Of a DNA stretch of 64,000 nt, positions 25,605 to 34,340 are shown piece by piece. The DNA comes from Azoarcus sp. PA01. Lineage in GTDB: Bacteria; Pseudomonadota; Gammaproteobacteria; Burkholderiales; Rhodocyclaceae. Each line of letters opens with the position of its first letter. The first letter of the stretch is position 1. Location: contig LARU01000002.1 of the NCBI GenBank assembly GCA_001274695.2, forward strand, positions 2,294,001 to 2,358,000. The letters run 5' to 3'. The notes under the pieces were generated by a model. The model was not told where the DNA came from. It ran no database searches and saw only the letters and a program-made list of their open reading frames with translations. A program made the translations under genes and the position numbers.

Positions 25605-26303
25605 TCATCCGTCGGCAGGAGGGTGGAGGCGCAGCACCGGGCGTGACGCCGGGGACAGGCTGAAGTGCACGAAAGGCGGCGCACCGATCACGGCGACCTG
25701 CAGTTTTCCGAGACAGAGGAACGTCGCAGTGTGGAGCTTGCGCACGCCGAGTCGCGAGTGTGACGAAAGCGATGCCGGATTGAACGTGGATATGCGCGAG
25801 AAACTCCAGCGAACGCCTTGTTCGTCGAGATGCGAATTGGCCGCATCCCACAGGCGCGCAAACGTGCGGCCGATGCGATACGCGGGTTCGACGTAGACGT
25901 CGAAATCCCAGGCGCTGGAGTCCGGTTGTGCGAGCTCGTAGCGGCAGCGGACTTCGTCTTCCTCGTAGGCGTCGCGGGCAAGCCACAAAAAGCCGGAGAA
26001 CTGGCCTTTCGATTCGGTCGCGAAGCAGGTGCTTCCGGTGCGGAAACGTCGGGCGATGACGGATTTCGCCCGGGGAAACTGCTGCACAAGTGGATCGTCC
26101 GGTCGTACCACCCTGACGGAATTCTTCGTCGAAGGCCGGCACTGCGCCTGAGCCGCAGGCGGGATCGGCTGCGCGACGAGCACGTAGCGGATGAGCCGTG
26201 CGCGCCCGCCGCTTGCCCGCTGCAATGCCCGCCCGAACGCGTACAGCAGGCCGTTTGCCCAGCCCAGCTTCTCGATGCTGGCGGAAAGCTTGGCGACCGG
26301 CAT
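25605..26303 (-). CDS. GNAT-like acyltransferase
   Basis: A 232-residue protein with a GNAT-like arrangement: central strand region SGFLWLARDAYEEDEVRC, then DFDVYVEPAYRIGRTFARLW with an R-x-G-R-T acyl-CoA loop, and a late FNPASLSSHSRLGVRKL resembling the C-terminal GNAT helix. It starts 5 bases after the glycosyltransferase stop and precedes the acyl-CoA ligase, so all three share a transcript. It may transfer the acyl group activated by that ligase to an amine. The GNAT assignment is by pattern and moderately secure. Confidence 0.65.
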   Translation of the reverse strand: MPVAKLSASIEKLGWANGLLYAFGRALQRASGGRARLIRYVLVAQPIPPAAQAQCRPSTKNSVRVVRPDDPLVQQFPRAKSVIARRFRTGSTCFATESKGQFSGFLWLARDAYEEDEVRCRYELAQPDSSAWDFDVYVEPAYRIGRTFARLWDAANSHLDEQGVRWSFSRISTFNPASLSSHSRLGVRKLHTATFLCLGKLQVAVIGAPPFVHFSLSPASRPVLRLHPPADG

Positions 26304-26308
26304 TTTCG

Positions 26309-27541
26309 TCAGCGGGAGGCGGGCGCGGCGCGATCGAGCAGCGACGCCAGCTCCCGGGTGCGCTCGCGCCGGGAAGCTCCCGCGATCGCGGTCTCGTTCG
26401 GTAACGTGCCCTGGTGCCGGTCGCCGACGAAGCGGCGCAGCAGATCGCCGATCGCGCCCGGGTCATCGAGTGGCGCGATGGCCTCGATCCCCGCGTTGCG
26501 AGCAACGCGGGCGGTATCGCCGGCCGGATCGGTGAGCGCCAGAATGGGGCGTCGTGCGCGCAGATACTCGTACAGCTTGGCAGGCACTTGGGCGTTGCAG
26601 TTCGCGGCCTGCAATATCAGCAGACCGTCCGCTCGCACCATCTCCGAAAGCGCGTCGCGGTAGGCAATCGGCGGCAAAATCTCGATCACTTCGGCAACGT
26701 CGTTGTCGGTTGTCAACTGCTGGATCAGCCCTTTGTGCACCGGCGCCCGAAAACGCAGGCGCAGGCGGTCGAAAGTGCTTCTGTCGCTGTGCTTGAGCTC
26801 TTTCAGCGCGGCAAACAGTGCAGTCGGGTCGCGCTCGCTCGGATAGACGATGCCGCTGTGGAGGAGCGTCAGCCGGTCGGCGTCGAGGGGCGAGCCGTCG
26901 TGCGTTCCTTCGAAAGTTTCTTCGTCGTAGCCGTTTTCCAGCAGGCTCATGCGCATGGCCCGCGCCGGGTATCGCAGCTGGTAATCGTGAAGTGCGCTGG
27001 GCGTCGTGAACGTGCTGAAGGCGGCGCGCGCAATGCCCGTTCTTTCGATTCGTTCGAAGCTCCGCCAGACCGAAGGATCCTCCGGGTAACCATCCTGAGC
27101 CATCGGGTCGCGAAAATCGGCGATCCACGGCAGGCCGCTCAGGCGCTGCAGCGTATGGCCGATGCGATGCGCCGTCGCGAGCGGATAGGTGGACCACAGC
27201 GCGTGAGGGCGATACTTTCGAATCGTCGCGAGTCCGGTCGGCACCGCACTCAGCCACCAGGACATCCAGCGGTCGGGACGCGCGAGTACCTGCGGGTAAC
27301 GCTTGCCGATCGCGAAATGCCGCGCCGCATCCCAGGCGCGCGTGCGGATCACGGTCGTGCCGGGAGGAATATCGCGTAACTGATCGTTTCCGGTGCCGAG
27401 GTAAGCGCGCGGGTCGACGGTGAGTACGATCGGCTCCCAGCCGAACTCGGGAAGGTATCGGACGAACCGCAAAGTGCGCTGGATACCGCTGCTTCCCTTG
27501 ATCGGAGGAAAGTGGAACGCAACCATCAGCACGCGTTTCAT
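26309..27541 (-). CDS. Glycosyltransferase (GT-B, family 4-like)
   Basis: A 410-residue cytoplasmic glycosyltransferase. The N-terminal Rossmann domain opens KRVLMVAFHFPPIKGSSG. The middle has WIADFRDPM. The donor domain has LLENGYDEETFE, LLHSGIVYPSERDP and a late AKLYEYLRARRPILAL matching the GT4 donor-binding E-x7-E region. ATG 27541 follows GGAG at 10 bases; an upstream in-frame ATG at 27565 is less likely. It is first in the leftward operon and divergent from the acyl carrier protein gene. It probably adds a sugar to the lipid-linked repeat unit. Confidence 0.87.
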   Translation of the reverse strand: MKRVLMVAFHFPPIKGSSGIQRTLRFVRYLPEFGWEPIVLTVDPRAYLGTGNDQLRDIPPGTTVIRTRAWDAARHFAIGKRYPQVLARPDRWMSWWLSAVPTGLATIRKYRPHALWSTYPLATAHRIGHTLQRLSGLPWIADFRDPMAQDGYPEDPSVWRSFERIERTGIARAAFSTFTTPSALHDYQLRYPARAMRMSLLENGYDEETFEGTHDGSPLDADRLTLLHSGIVYPSERDPTALFAALKELKHSDRSTFDRLRLRFRAPVHKGLIQQLTTDNDVAEVIEILPPIAYRDALSEMVRADGLLILQAANCNAQVPAKLYEYLRARRPILALTDPAGDTARVARNAGIEAIAPLDDPGAIGDLLRRFVGDRHQGTLPNETAIAGASRRERTRELASLLDRAAPASR

Positions 27542-27610
27542 CGTGACAGCACTCCAGATGGACATTCTCTTGCGCCGCGCGAGGGCAACGGCGGTTCTGA
27601 CGGTCTTGCG

Positions 27611-27638
27611 TTGTGGCGGACAAACGGGCGCCTATAAT
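27611..27638 (+). promoter_or_regulatory. Candidate sigma-70 promoter for the ACP-hydrolase operon
   Basis: A perfect -10 TATAAT at 27633-27638 with a partial -35 TTGTGG at 27611-27616, spacing 16. A second TATAAT occurs at 27662-27667 without a good -35. It lies in the divergent gap between the glycosyltransferase and the acyl carrier protein. Confidence 0.5.
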
Positions 27639-27701
27639 AGCAGCCACCTGTTGCAAGGCCTTATAATGTGCTTTGCCCTTCTAGCTATTTGGAGTATGTC
27701 G

Positions 27702-27950
27702 TTGGATATCAAGAAAGAAGTCTTGTCGATCCTCGACGAGGTGCTGAGCCTGAACGGGCGCACTTCCGGTTTCGACCTCGATACGCGGCTGCTGGGCGCC
27801 GTCCCTGAGCTGGACTCGATGGCCGTGGTCGGAGTGATCAATCTGCTGGAGGAGCGTTTCGGCATCGTCGCGGAGGATGACGAAATTGACGGAGCCACGT
27901 TCATGACTGTCGGGTCGCTGGTCGATTTCGTGGCGGGCAAGCTGAGCTGA
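27702..27950 (+). CDS. Acyl carrier protein, exosortase A locus type
   Basis: An 82-residue acidic carrier protein. The phosphopantetheine site is Ser39 in PELDSMAVV, and the helix pattern (DIKKEVLSILDEVL, LLEERFGI, TVGSLVDFV) fits the ACP fold. The start is decided by spacing: GGAG at 27691-27694 lies 7 bases before TTG 27702 but only 1 base before ATG 27696, which would add two residues (Met-Ser). It would carry the acyl or aminoacyl group activated by the acyl-CoA ligase or the ATP-grasp enzymes. It heads the rightward ACP-hydrolase transcript. Confidence 0.85.
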   Translation: MDIKKEVLSILDEVLSLNGRTSGFDLDTRLLGAVPELDSMAVVGVINLLEERFGIVAEDDEIDGATFMTVGSLVDFVAGKLS

Positions 27951-27958
27951 CCGGGCCG

Positions 27959-28795
27959 ATGCCCGTCCGCCGTTCTGCTTTCTTTCTCCCCGTCGAAGGG
28001 GGCGAAAAGCGCTTTTGTCTTGTCACCGCGCCCGCAGGCGAACCGCGCGGCGCAGTCCTGTACGTTCATCCGTTTGCCGAGGAGATGAACAAATCCCGGC
28101 GCATGGCAGCGCTTGCGTCGTGGGCGTTTGCCGAACGCGGCTGGATGGTGCTGCAGGTTGATTTGGGCGGCTGCGGTGACAGCACCGGCGATTTCGGCGA
28201 TGCGACCTGGCCGGGTTGGCTGATCGACGTCGATGTGGCATGGCGATGGCTGCGTGAACGGACGCGCGGGCCCATGGTCGTCTGGAGCCTGCGAGCCGGA
28301 AGTCTCGTGGTTTCAGACTGGTTGAAGACGCAGCCCGCTTCGATGCCTTTGCTGTTGTGGCATCCGGTCACAAACGGGCACCAGCACCTCACCCAGTTCC
28401 TGCGGTTAAAGGGAGTCAGCCGGATGATGGAGGATGGCGACGCGAAGGCGACGATAGCGGCCCTACGGGCGGAGTTGCAGGCCGGGCATCCCGTCGAAAT
28501 TGCGGGTTATGCGCTGTCGCCGGACCTCGTCGGAGGGCTCGAAAAAGCCCGGTTCGAATTGCCGTCCGGCTTCACCGGATTGGTCGCCAGCCTCGAAATC
28601 GTCTCATCCGAGCGCCCCGAGCCCACTCCGGCGGTGGCGCTGCTCGCCGAACGCTGGCGGGAGCGGGGAGGGCAGTGGTCGGCCGATGCGATCGCCGGGC
28701 CGGGATTCTGGCAAACCCTGGAAGTCGAGGTCTGCCCGGCGTTGATCGATGCGTCCGTCGCTGCCCTCGAGAGCGTCGGCAATGAAGTACAGTGA
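27959..28795 (+). CDS. Hydrolase 2, exosortase A system-associated (alpha/beta hydrolase fold)
   Basis: A 278-residue alpha/beta-hydrolase-fold protein matching the XrtA-associated hydrolase 2 pattern: FFLPVEGGEKRFCLVTAP, the oxyanion-side strand AVLYVHPFAEEMNKSRR, VLQVDLGGCGDSTGDF, and the elbow VVWSLRAGSLV. At the nucleophile position there is Arg112 rather than serine, so classical esterase chemistry is doubtful. It starts 8 bases after the ACP stop and overlaps hydrolase 1 by 14 bases. It may act as an acyltransferase partner or a non-catalytic subunit with hydrolase 1, which is inference. Confidence 0.88.
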   Translation: MPVRRSAFFLPVEGGEKRFCLVTAPAGEPRGAVLYVHPFAEEMNKSRRMAALASWAFAERGWMVLQVDLGGCGDSTGDFGDATWPGWLIDVDVAWRWLRERTRGPMVVWSLRAGSLVVSDWLKTQPASMPLLLWHPVTNGHQHLTQFLRLKGVSRMMEDGDAKATIAALRAELQAGHPVEIAGYALSPDLVGGLEKARFELPSGFTGLVASLEIVSSERPEPTPAVALLAERWRERGGQWSADAIAGPGFWQTLEVEVCPALIDASVAALESVGNEVQ

Positions 28796-29669
28796 GGACG
28801 CCGTCGTTTTCAGTTGCGCCAGCGAGACGCTGATCGGCGTGATCGCACTGCCGGAGCGCCCGTCCGGAGTCGGGGTCATGATCGTCGTCGGCGGACCGCA
28901 GTACCGTGCTGGCAGTCACCGTCAGTTCGTTCTCCTGTCCCGTTTCCTGGCCGAGCGCGGAGTAGTGTGCATGCGATTCGATTATCGCGGGATGGGTGAT
29001 TCCACCGGAGGGACACGCGACTTCCGCGACGTGGACGGCGACATCGCGGCAGCGGTCGACAAGCTCTTCGCGCTGGCGCCGACTCTGGATGGCGTCGTGC
29101 TCTGGGGGCTCTGTGACGGCGCCAGTGCGTCGTGTTTTTATGTGCCGAACGATTCGCGCGTTGTCGGAGCAGTGCTCGTTAATCCGTGGGTCCGGACCGA
29201 AGCGGGTGAGGCGCAGACTTATCTCAAGCATTATTATCGGCAGAGGCTGACGGACCCGCGCTTCTGGAAAAAGCTGGTCGGAGGTCGGGTTTCCCTGCGC
29301 GCCTCGGTCGCCTCCTTGCTGGCGATGGCGGGCAGGGCGCGCTCCGGCGCGCCGCGTGCGAACTCCGCTTCTGCGGCGCCGCCCGATTTGCCGAACCGGA
29401 TGTCGGCAAGCCTCGAGAAAGCTAAGATTCCATTCGCCATAGTCCTCAGCGGGAACGACTACGTCGCGAAGGAGTTCGAACTGGAAACGCGCAAGCGCCC
29501 CGCGTGGCGGACCCTGTTGGGCGACCGGCGGCGAGCGGAAGTCGTCACTTTCGCGTCGGCCGACCACACGTTTTCATCTGAAGAGAAGCGCGAGGCCGTC
29601 GCTGTGGCGACATGGAACTGGTTGGTGCGAAGAAACTTTTGCCGCGGGTCAACTGAAACGGCTGGGTGA
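28782..29669 (+). CDS. Hydrolase 1, exosortase A system-associated (alpha/beta hydrolase fold)
   Basis: A 295-residue alpha/beta-hydrolase-fold protein of the XrtA-associated hydrolase 1 type: GVMIVVGGPQYRAGSHRQF, VVCMRFDYRGMGDSTGGTR, the nucleophile elbow LWGLCDGASAS with Cys111 in the Ser position, and a late SADHTFSSEEKR that carries the probable catalytic histidine. A Cys nucleophile suits acyl transfer or thioester hydrolysis. It overlaps hydrolase 2 and is coupled to it. Together with the ACP, decarboxylase and acyl-CoA ligase it forms the conserved XrtA acyl/amine module. Confidence 0.9.
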   Translation: MKYSEDAVVFSCASETLIGVIALPERPSGVGVMIVVGGPQYRAGSHRQFVLLSRFLAERGVVCMRFDYRGMGDSTGGTRDFRDVDGDIAAAVDKLFALAPTLDGVVLWGLCDGASASCFYVPNDSRVVGAVLVNPWVRTEAGEAQTYLKHYYRQRLTDPRFWKKLVGGRVSLRASVASLLAMAGRARSGAPRANSASAAPPDLPNRMSASLEKAKIPFAIVLSGNDYVAKEFELETRKRPAWRTLLGDRRRAEVVTFASADHTFSSEEKREAVAVATWNWLVRRNFCRGSTETAG

Positions 29670-29682
29670 AGGAGGTGTCGGG

Positions 29683-30351
29683 ATGAGTCAGGCGTCGAAG
29701 GTTTCGGGAGGTATGTTGCTGACTGCGCTCTTCTTGCTGTCGGCGCCCCCGTCCGTGCAGGGCGAGGTGCTGGGCGAAGCCATCTGCGGTTCGCTGGATA
29801 ACGCGTATGGCCCCTACGACTATCGGACTGACAAGCACAAGCTGGCGGTCGTCGAGAGGCACCATTTCAATCGAGACGTCGAGAGTCTGCGCGCGGGGAT
29901 CACGACCTCGAAGGTGGGCGGGGACATCTCGTACACGCTGCGGGCGTTTCCGAACCATCACCGGGCGCTGCATGCCGTCGCGCGGCTCGCGGTGAAGGAA
30001 AAGAAGGCTCGCCCGGCGGGGTCGAAATATTCGATCGACTGCTGGTTCGACCGGGCGATGCGCTTCAGTCCCGACGACGGGATGGTCCCTCTGACTTACG
30101 GCATCTATCTGTTCCAGATCGGGAAGAAGGAAAAGTCGCTGAAAATGCTCGAGGCTGCAGAGAAACTCGGCGAAAACAGCGGAAACTTTCACTACAATGC
30201 CGGGCTGATCTATGCCGATCTCAAGAAGTACGATCGCGCGCTAGAGCACGCACATGCGGCTTATGCGAAAGGGTTCAATCTTCCCGGTTTGAGGGGGAAG
30301 CTCGAGAAAGCCGGAAAATGGCAGGATCCGGCGCCAAGGAAGCAGAACTGA
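29683..30351 (+). CDS. Exported TPR-like protein
   Basis: A 222-residue protein with a signal peptide (GGMLLTALFLLSAPPSVQG) and a C-terminal half of tetratricopeptide-like helices (VPLTYGIYLFQIGKKEKSLK, FHYNAGLIYADLKKYDRALE). A strong AAGGAGG (29669-29675) sits 7 bases before ATG 29683, so it can be translated independently of hydrolase 1. Similar short TPR proteins accompany surface-polysaccharide genes in betaproteobacteria. A scaffold role in the periplasm is likely but unproven. It converges on argB. Confidence 0.75.
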   Translation: MSQASKVSGGMLLTALFLLSAPPSVQGEVLGEAICGSLDNAYGPYDYRTDKHKLAVVERHHFNRDVESLRAGITTSKVGGDISYTLRAFPNHHRALHAVARLAVKEKKARPAGSKYSIDCWFDRAMRFSPDDGMVPLTYGIYLFQIGKKEKSLKMLEAAEKLGENSGNFHYNAGLIYADLKKYDRALEHAHAAYAKGFNLPGLRGKLEKAGKWQDPAPRKQN

Positions 30352-30411
30352 TCCGGGCTGCCTGAGGGGCGAGCGCATCCTGCCCGCCCCGTGATCGTGG
30401 GGAGTGCCCGC

Positions 30412-31395
<984 letters not shown>

Positions 31396-32553
31396 CTATG
31401 GCGCGTACTCCGAAGTCTGGAAGGCTCCGGGAGCCCACCGTTGCGGCGGCTGCAGTGCGCGCGTGCCGATCGGCAATGCGAACTCCGCTGCCGGGGCGAG
31501 ACTGTAACCTCGCGCGTCCCCGGGGGGGCTGCCGAAGCGGCGCAGGATCGAGTCGGAGGCGAGCGTGAAGTCGAGGATGTCCGGAGCGCCGAGGAGCGCG
31601 GCGACTGCGGGAATATTGCCGCTGAACTCTCCGTGCGCACCGAGGGTGAATACGCCGAGGCCGACCGTGAGGTTGTTTACCGCCTTGACTTCGGTACGCG
31701 GCGGCAGCGCGCCCTTCCAGATCCGGAGGAACCACGCGCCGGTCATCCGCTCGCTGATCAGCGTGTTGTGCGACAGGTAAAGCCCGCTTTCAGGCCAGAT
31801 GTTTCCTTCCGCCCCGTACGCTACGACGACCGGGTTCTGCGTCGCGGCGCTCTGGCCGATCACGTTGCCGACGACGAATGTCGTGCCGCCGTTGGGAAAA
31901 TCGAGCTCGTACGAAGCTTCGCCGCCGGGGCCGTCGTGGATCAGGTTGTAGCGAATGTCATTATGGCGGGCGCGCGACTTGATGAGATGGCCTTCGTAGC
32001 CCTGATGAAAACGGCTGCCGGTGACTTCGAGGCGGGCGATGCGACCGACGTAAAGCAGATGCGGCAAAGCAACGTTGCGCGGGGCCTGGGCGAAAACGGA
32101 ATTCTCGATGCGCAACTCGGTGTCCGGATAGTTTGCGGTGAGAATGCCGTTCTCGTTGCCGATAAAGCTGCTCGCGCTGACATGCAGCCGTCCGCGCTCG
32201 AGCCGGACCGCGGCGCCGTTTCCGTCCGGTACGCTTGCGCCCCGGAACTCGACGTTGTGGATCCGAACGTCCCCGTTGCGGATCACCCAGATCGCCTTGC
32301 CTTCGGCGCTGGCTCCATCCGCGATCAGAACGGGCCGCTCCCCGACGCCGCGGATCGTGATCTGCTTTTGTCGCCAGACCGCGACATCGCCCCGGTATTC
32401 ACCCGGCAAGATTTCGACGATGTCCCCGTCCTTGGCGTGCTTTGCCGCGTCGGCGATGCGCGTAAAGGTTTCGTGCGGGCCGACGCGGAGGATTTCGGCG
32501 TAGACCGTAGCGCTGAATCCGAGCGAGGCGATCAGGACAGCATGGATGCGCAC
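31396..32553 (-). CDS. Secreted right-handed beta-helix repeat protein
   Basis: A 385-residue exported protein. A signal peptide (RIHAVLIASLGFSATVYA) leads into repeated parallel beta-helix coils such as VRIHNVEFRGA, LHVSASSFIGNENG, LRIENSVFAQAPRN, IRYNLIHDG and LYLSHNTLISERM, typical of pectate-lyase-like surface proteins. The GTG at 32553 is preferred: the longer in-frame TTG at 32592 falls inside the hsp20 terminator's T-run and lacks a ribosome site. No catalytic residues were identified. It may bind or cleave surface glycan. It is not obviously tied to its neighbours argB and hsp20. Confidence 0.78.
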   Translation of the reverse strand: MRIHAVLIASLGFSATVYAEILRVGPHETFTRIADAAKHAKDGDIVEILPGEYRGDVAVWRQKQITIRGVGERPVLIADGASAEGKAIWVIRNGDVRIHNVEFRGASVPDGNGAAVRLERGRLHVSASSFIGNENGILTANYPDTELRIENSVFAQAPRNVALPHLLYVGRIARLEVTGSRFHQGYEGHLIKSRARHNDIRYNLIHDGPGGEASYELDFPNGGTTFVVGNVIGQSAATQNPVVVAYGAEGNIWPESGLYLSHNTLISERMTGAWFLRIWKGALPPRTEVKAVNNLTVGLGVFTLGAHGEFSGNIPAVAALLGAPDILDFTLASDSILRRFGSPPGDARGYSLAPAAEFALPIGTRALQPPQRWAPGAFQTSEYAP

Positions 32554-32590
32554 GGCGCTTCCGAAAAGGCCTTGTCGCGCCGGTTTCAAC

Positions 32591-32619
32591 AAAAAATTCG
32601 CCCGGCGGACCAGGCGAAT
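32591..32619 (-). terminator. Intrinsic terminator of hsp20
   Basis: Read leftward: a 7-bp stem (32613-32619 with 32596-32602), extra G-C pairs inside the loop, and a run of T from 32596 to 32591. It lies about 30 bases after the hsp20 stop. Confidence 0.8.
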
Positions 32620-32647
32620 CTTCGAGACGCCATTCGGGCTGGGGATG

Positions 32648-33067
32648 TCACGTGATCGTCAGCCGCTTTGCCTGCGCCGGCGCTTTCTTCGGCAGGCTCA
32701 GTTCGAGCACGCCGTCATTGAACTTGGCGCTCGACTGGCCTTCGTCGATCTCCTGGCCGAGCTGGAAGCTGCGCGACACTTTGCCGAAATAGCGCTCGGT
32801 GCGCAGGACGCGCTCGCCTTCCTTGACGTCCTTTTCCTGCTTGCGTTCGGCGCTGATCGACACGACCGGGCCGTCGATGTGGACGTGGATGTCCTCTTTC
32901 TTGATGCCCGGCAACTCGGCGTGCACCTGGTACGTATTTTCGTCTTCCTTGACGTCGACCCGCATCTGCGGCGCTTCGCCCTGAATCCCGGCGGTCATAT
33001 CGACGGGACGAACGAAAAACCCGCGCAGCAGATCGTCGAACGGATCGCGACGGATGAGATTGCTCAT
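32648..33067 (-). CDS. Small heat shock protein, Hsp20/alpha-crystallin family
   Basis: A 139-residue holdase chaperone. The N-terminal arm (RRDPFDDLLRGFF) precedes an alpha-crystallin domain of about 40-130 (YQVHAELPGIKKEDIHVHI, VSISAERKQEKD, ERYFGKVSRSFQLG and GVLELSLPKK), and the C-terminal AKRLTIT provides the I/V-x-I/V-type tail. ATG 33067 follows GGAGG at 6 bases. It has its own sigma-32-like promoter upstream and an intrinsic terminator downstream, so it is a single-gene heat-induced unit. Confidence 0.95.
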   Translation of the reverse strand: MSNLIRRDPFDDLLRGFFVRPVDMTAGIQGEAPQMRVDVKEDENTYQVHAELPGIKKEDIHVHIDGPVVSISAERKQEKDVKEGERVLRTERYFGKVSRSFQLGQEIDEGQSSAKFNDGVLELSLPKKAPAQAKRLTIT

Positions 33068-33123
33068 GTTTTCCTCCTATGCGCCAACACGGTCATCATG
33101 GGTTTGAACCGCTTACGTAGCCA

Positions 33124-33151
33124 ATATAGGTGCGGGAGGCGGCTTTTCAAG
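33124..33151 (-). promoter_or_regulatory. Sigma-32-type heat-shock promoter of hsp20
   Basis: Read leftward: -35 CTTGAAA (33151-33145), a 14-base spacer, then CCTATAT (33130-33124), one mismatch from the CCCATNT -10 consensus. Transcription would begin about 45-50 bases before the hsp20 start codon. Confidence 0.75.
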
Positions 33152-33205
33152 CTTTCGGCCGCGCGGGGGAAGTAATATCTCGTGTCCTGTCCGGAGTATT
33201 TCCAC

Positions 33206-33430
33206 ATGAGCGACCTCACCGGGAACACGATCGGGAACGACGTGGCCACGAACAATTGCCCGCGTTGCGCCGCCGCTTTTACCTGCGGCATGGCGGCTGG
33301 CTTGCCGGCGTGCTGGTGCGCTGCGCTGCCGCCAATGGAGGCGATGCCGGACGCGGAGATCGGCTGCTACTGCCCGAACTGCCTGAAGACGCTGCTGCTT
33401 GCGGCGGGCGAGCCGCCCGCCGCTCTTTAG
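33206..33430 (+). CDS. Cysteine-rich CWC family protein
   Basis: A 74-residue small protein with eight cysteines arranged NNCPRCAAAFTCGM, ACWCAALPP and GCYCPNCLKTLL. This is the pattern of the cysteine-rich CWC family, which probably binds zinc; no function is established. ATG 33206 follows GGAG (33193-33196) at 9 bases. Its stop overlaps the end of nudB on the opposite strand by 4 bases. Confidence 0.82.
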   Translation: MSDLTGNTIGNDVATNNCPRCAAAFTCGMAAGLPACWCAALPPMEAMPDAEIGCYCPNCLKTLLLAAGEPPAAL

Positions 33431-33900
33431 TCCGGAGCGGTCGGCTGCTGCGCAGCAAGCTGCGGCAGCATCAGGATCGCGTCGCGGTTGGTCCACGACG
33501 ATGCTTTTCGGGCGGCTTCCTCGAGCGGCAGCCACAGCTGCAGCCGGTGCTCGGCGGGCGCGAGCCTGACCGGGCGCGGGGCGGGCACGCAGAGACTGAA
33601 CACGTGCTCAGTGTTGTGGGTGACGCCGGGCGCATAGCGGGCGCGCCAGCCCTCGATGATTTCGAAGCGGTTCGTGTGGTGCCAGTCATGCAGCTGGCTC
33701 GAGGACACTGCCAGGCCGGTTTCCTCGTGCACTTCCCGGATCGCCGCCTGCAGCGGTGATTCGTCCGCTTCGAGGCTGCCGGTCACCGATTGCCAGAAAC
33801 CGGGAGGAACCACCCGTTCGAGCAGCAGCACCTGGAGCGTCGCGGTGTGGATGACGACGAGGACCGAAATCGGCCGCTTGTACGGCAAGTCCGCCCTCAC
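33427..33900 (-). CDS. nudB: Dihydroneopterin triphosphate diphosphatase (Nudix)
   Basis: A 157-residue Nudix hydrolase that removes pyrophosphate from dihydroneopterin triphosphate in folate synthesis. It has the Nudix box (GSLEADESPLQAAIREVHEE, then TGL) with the REVHEE metal site, KRPISVLVVIHT at the start, and WHHTNRFEI typical of the NudB subgroup. The GTG 33900 overlaps the barstar gene stop (GTGA), so it is translated from the same mRNA as the RNase and barstar genes. Length is close to E. coli NudB. folB, a later folate gene, lies elsewhere in the window. Confidence 0.88.
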   Translation of the reverse strand: MRADLPYKRPISVLVVIHTATLQVLLLERVVPPGFWQSVTGSLEADESPLQAAIREVHEETGLAVSSSQLHDWHHTNRFEIIEGWRARYAPGVTHNTEHVFSLCVPAPRPVRLAPAEHRLQLWLPLEEAARKASSWTNRDAILMLPQLAAQQPTAPD

Positions 33901-34340
33901 AGCGTGCGAAGGTGCACGATGCCGTTTGCCGTCAGCCCGACGAAAATCCACAGGGGAACGCCTTCGTCAGCTTGTTCGCGCACAGCTTCGTCGAAGATTT
34001 CCAGCGCGGTGATGAAATCGGCTTCGGCGGCGCCGCGCAAGCGGTCCGCATGTTCGAGGATGATCACGTAACCGTCCGCCGGGAGCCACGTCATGTCCCC
34101 GAGGCAGTCGGCAAGCGCATCCCAGTTCTGCCCGAACCAGTCCGGAAACTGGAGGCCGGCCGCGATCCGGGCGAGAAAATCCCCCTTGTCCGCGCAGCCG
34201 GACAGATCGACCTGCAAGACCGGGAAATCGAGCTCGTGCGCGGCGCGGGTGATCGCCTCCGCACCGTGCTGCGGCAGGTGGTAGACCCCTGCGCGCTCGG
34301 GCTGCTGCAGGACGGATGCGAGTTCGTTTTCGGCGATCAT
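33897..34340 (-). CDS. Barstar family ribonuclease inhibitor
   Basis: A 147-residue cytoplasmic protein with a C-terminal barstar domain: VLQVDLSGCADKGDFLARIA, then the inhibitory segment PDWFGQNWDALADCLGDM, closely patterned on barstar's helix with the RNase-blocking Asp, and VIILEHADRLR. It overlaps the upstream secreted RNase gene (ATGA) and nudB downstream. The expected role is to neutralise its partner ribonuclease inside the cell. Confidence 0.88.
   Translation of the reverse strand: MIAENELASVLQQPERAGVYHLPQHGAEAITRAAHELDFPVLQVDLSGCADKGDFLARIAAGLQFPDWFGQNWDALADCLGDMTWLPADGYVIILEHADRLRGAAEADFITALEIFDEAVREQADEGVPLWIFVGLTANGIVHLRTL

Noticed and set aside
1..30351. PEP-CTERM sorting tails on the exported proteins of the locus
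   Set aside because: None of the secreted proteins ends with a Pro-Glu-Pro motif plus transmembrane helix and basic tail; no exosortase is in the window.
30366..30390. Possible bidirectional terminator between the TPR gene and argB
   Set aside because: The 6-bp stem has a 13-base loop and no T-run on either side; too weak to call.
32554..32592. TTG start at 32592 for the beta-helix protein
   Set aside because: It lies in the T-run of the hsp20 terminator and has no ribosome site; the signal peptide begins at GTG 32553.
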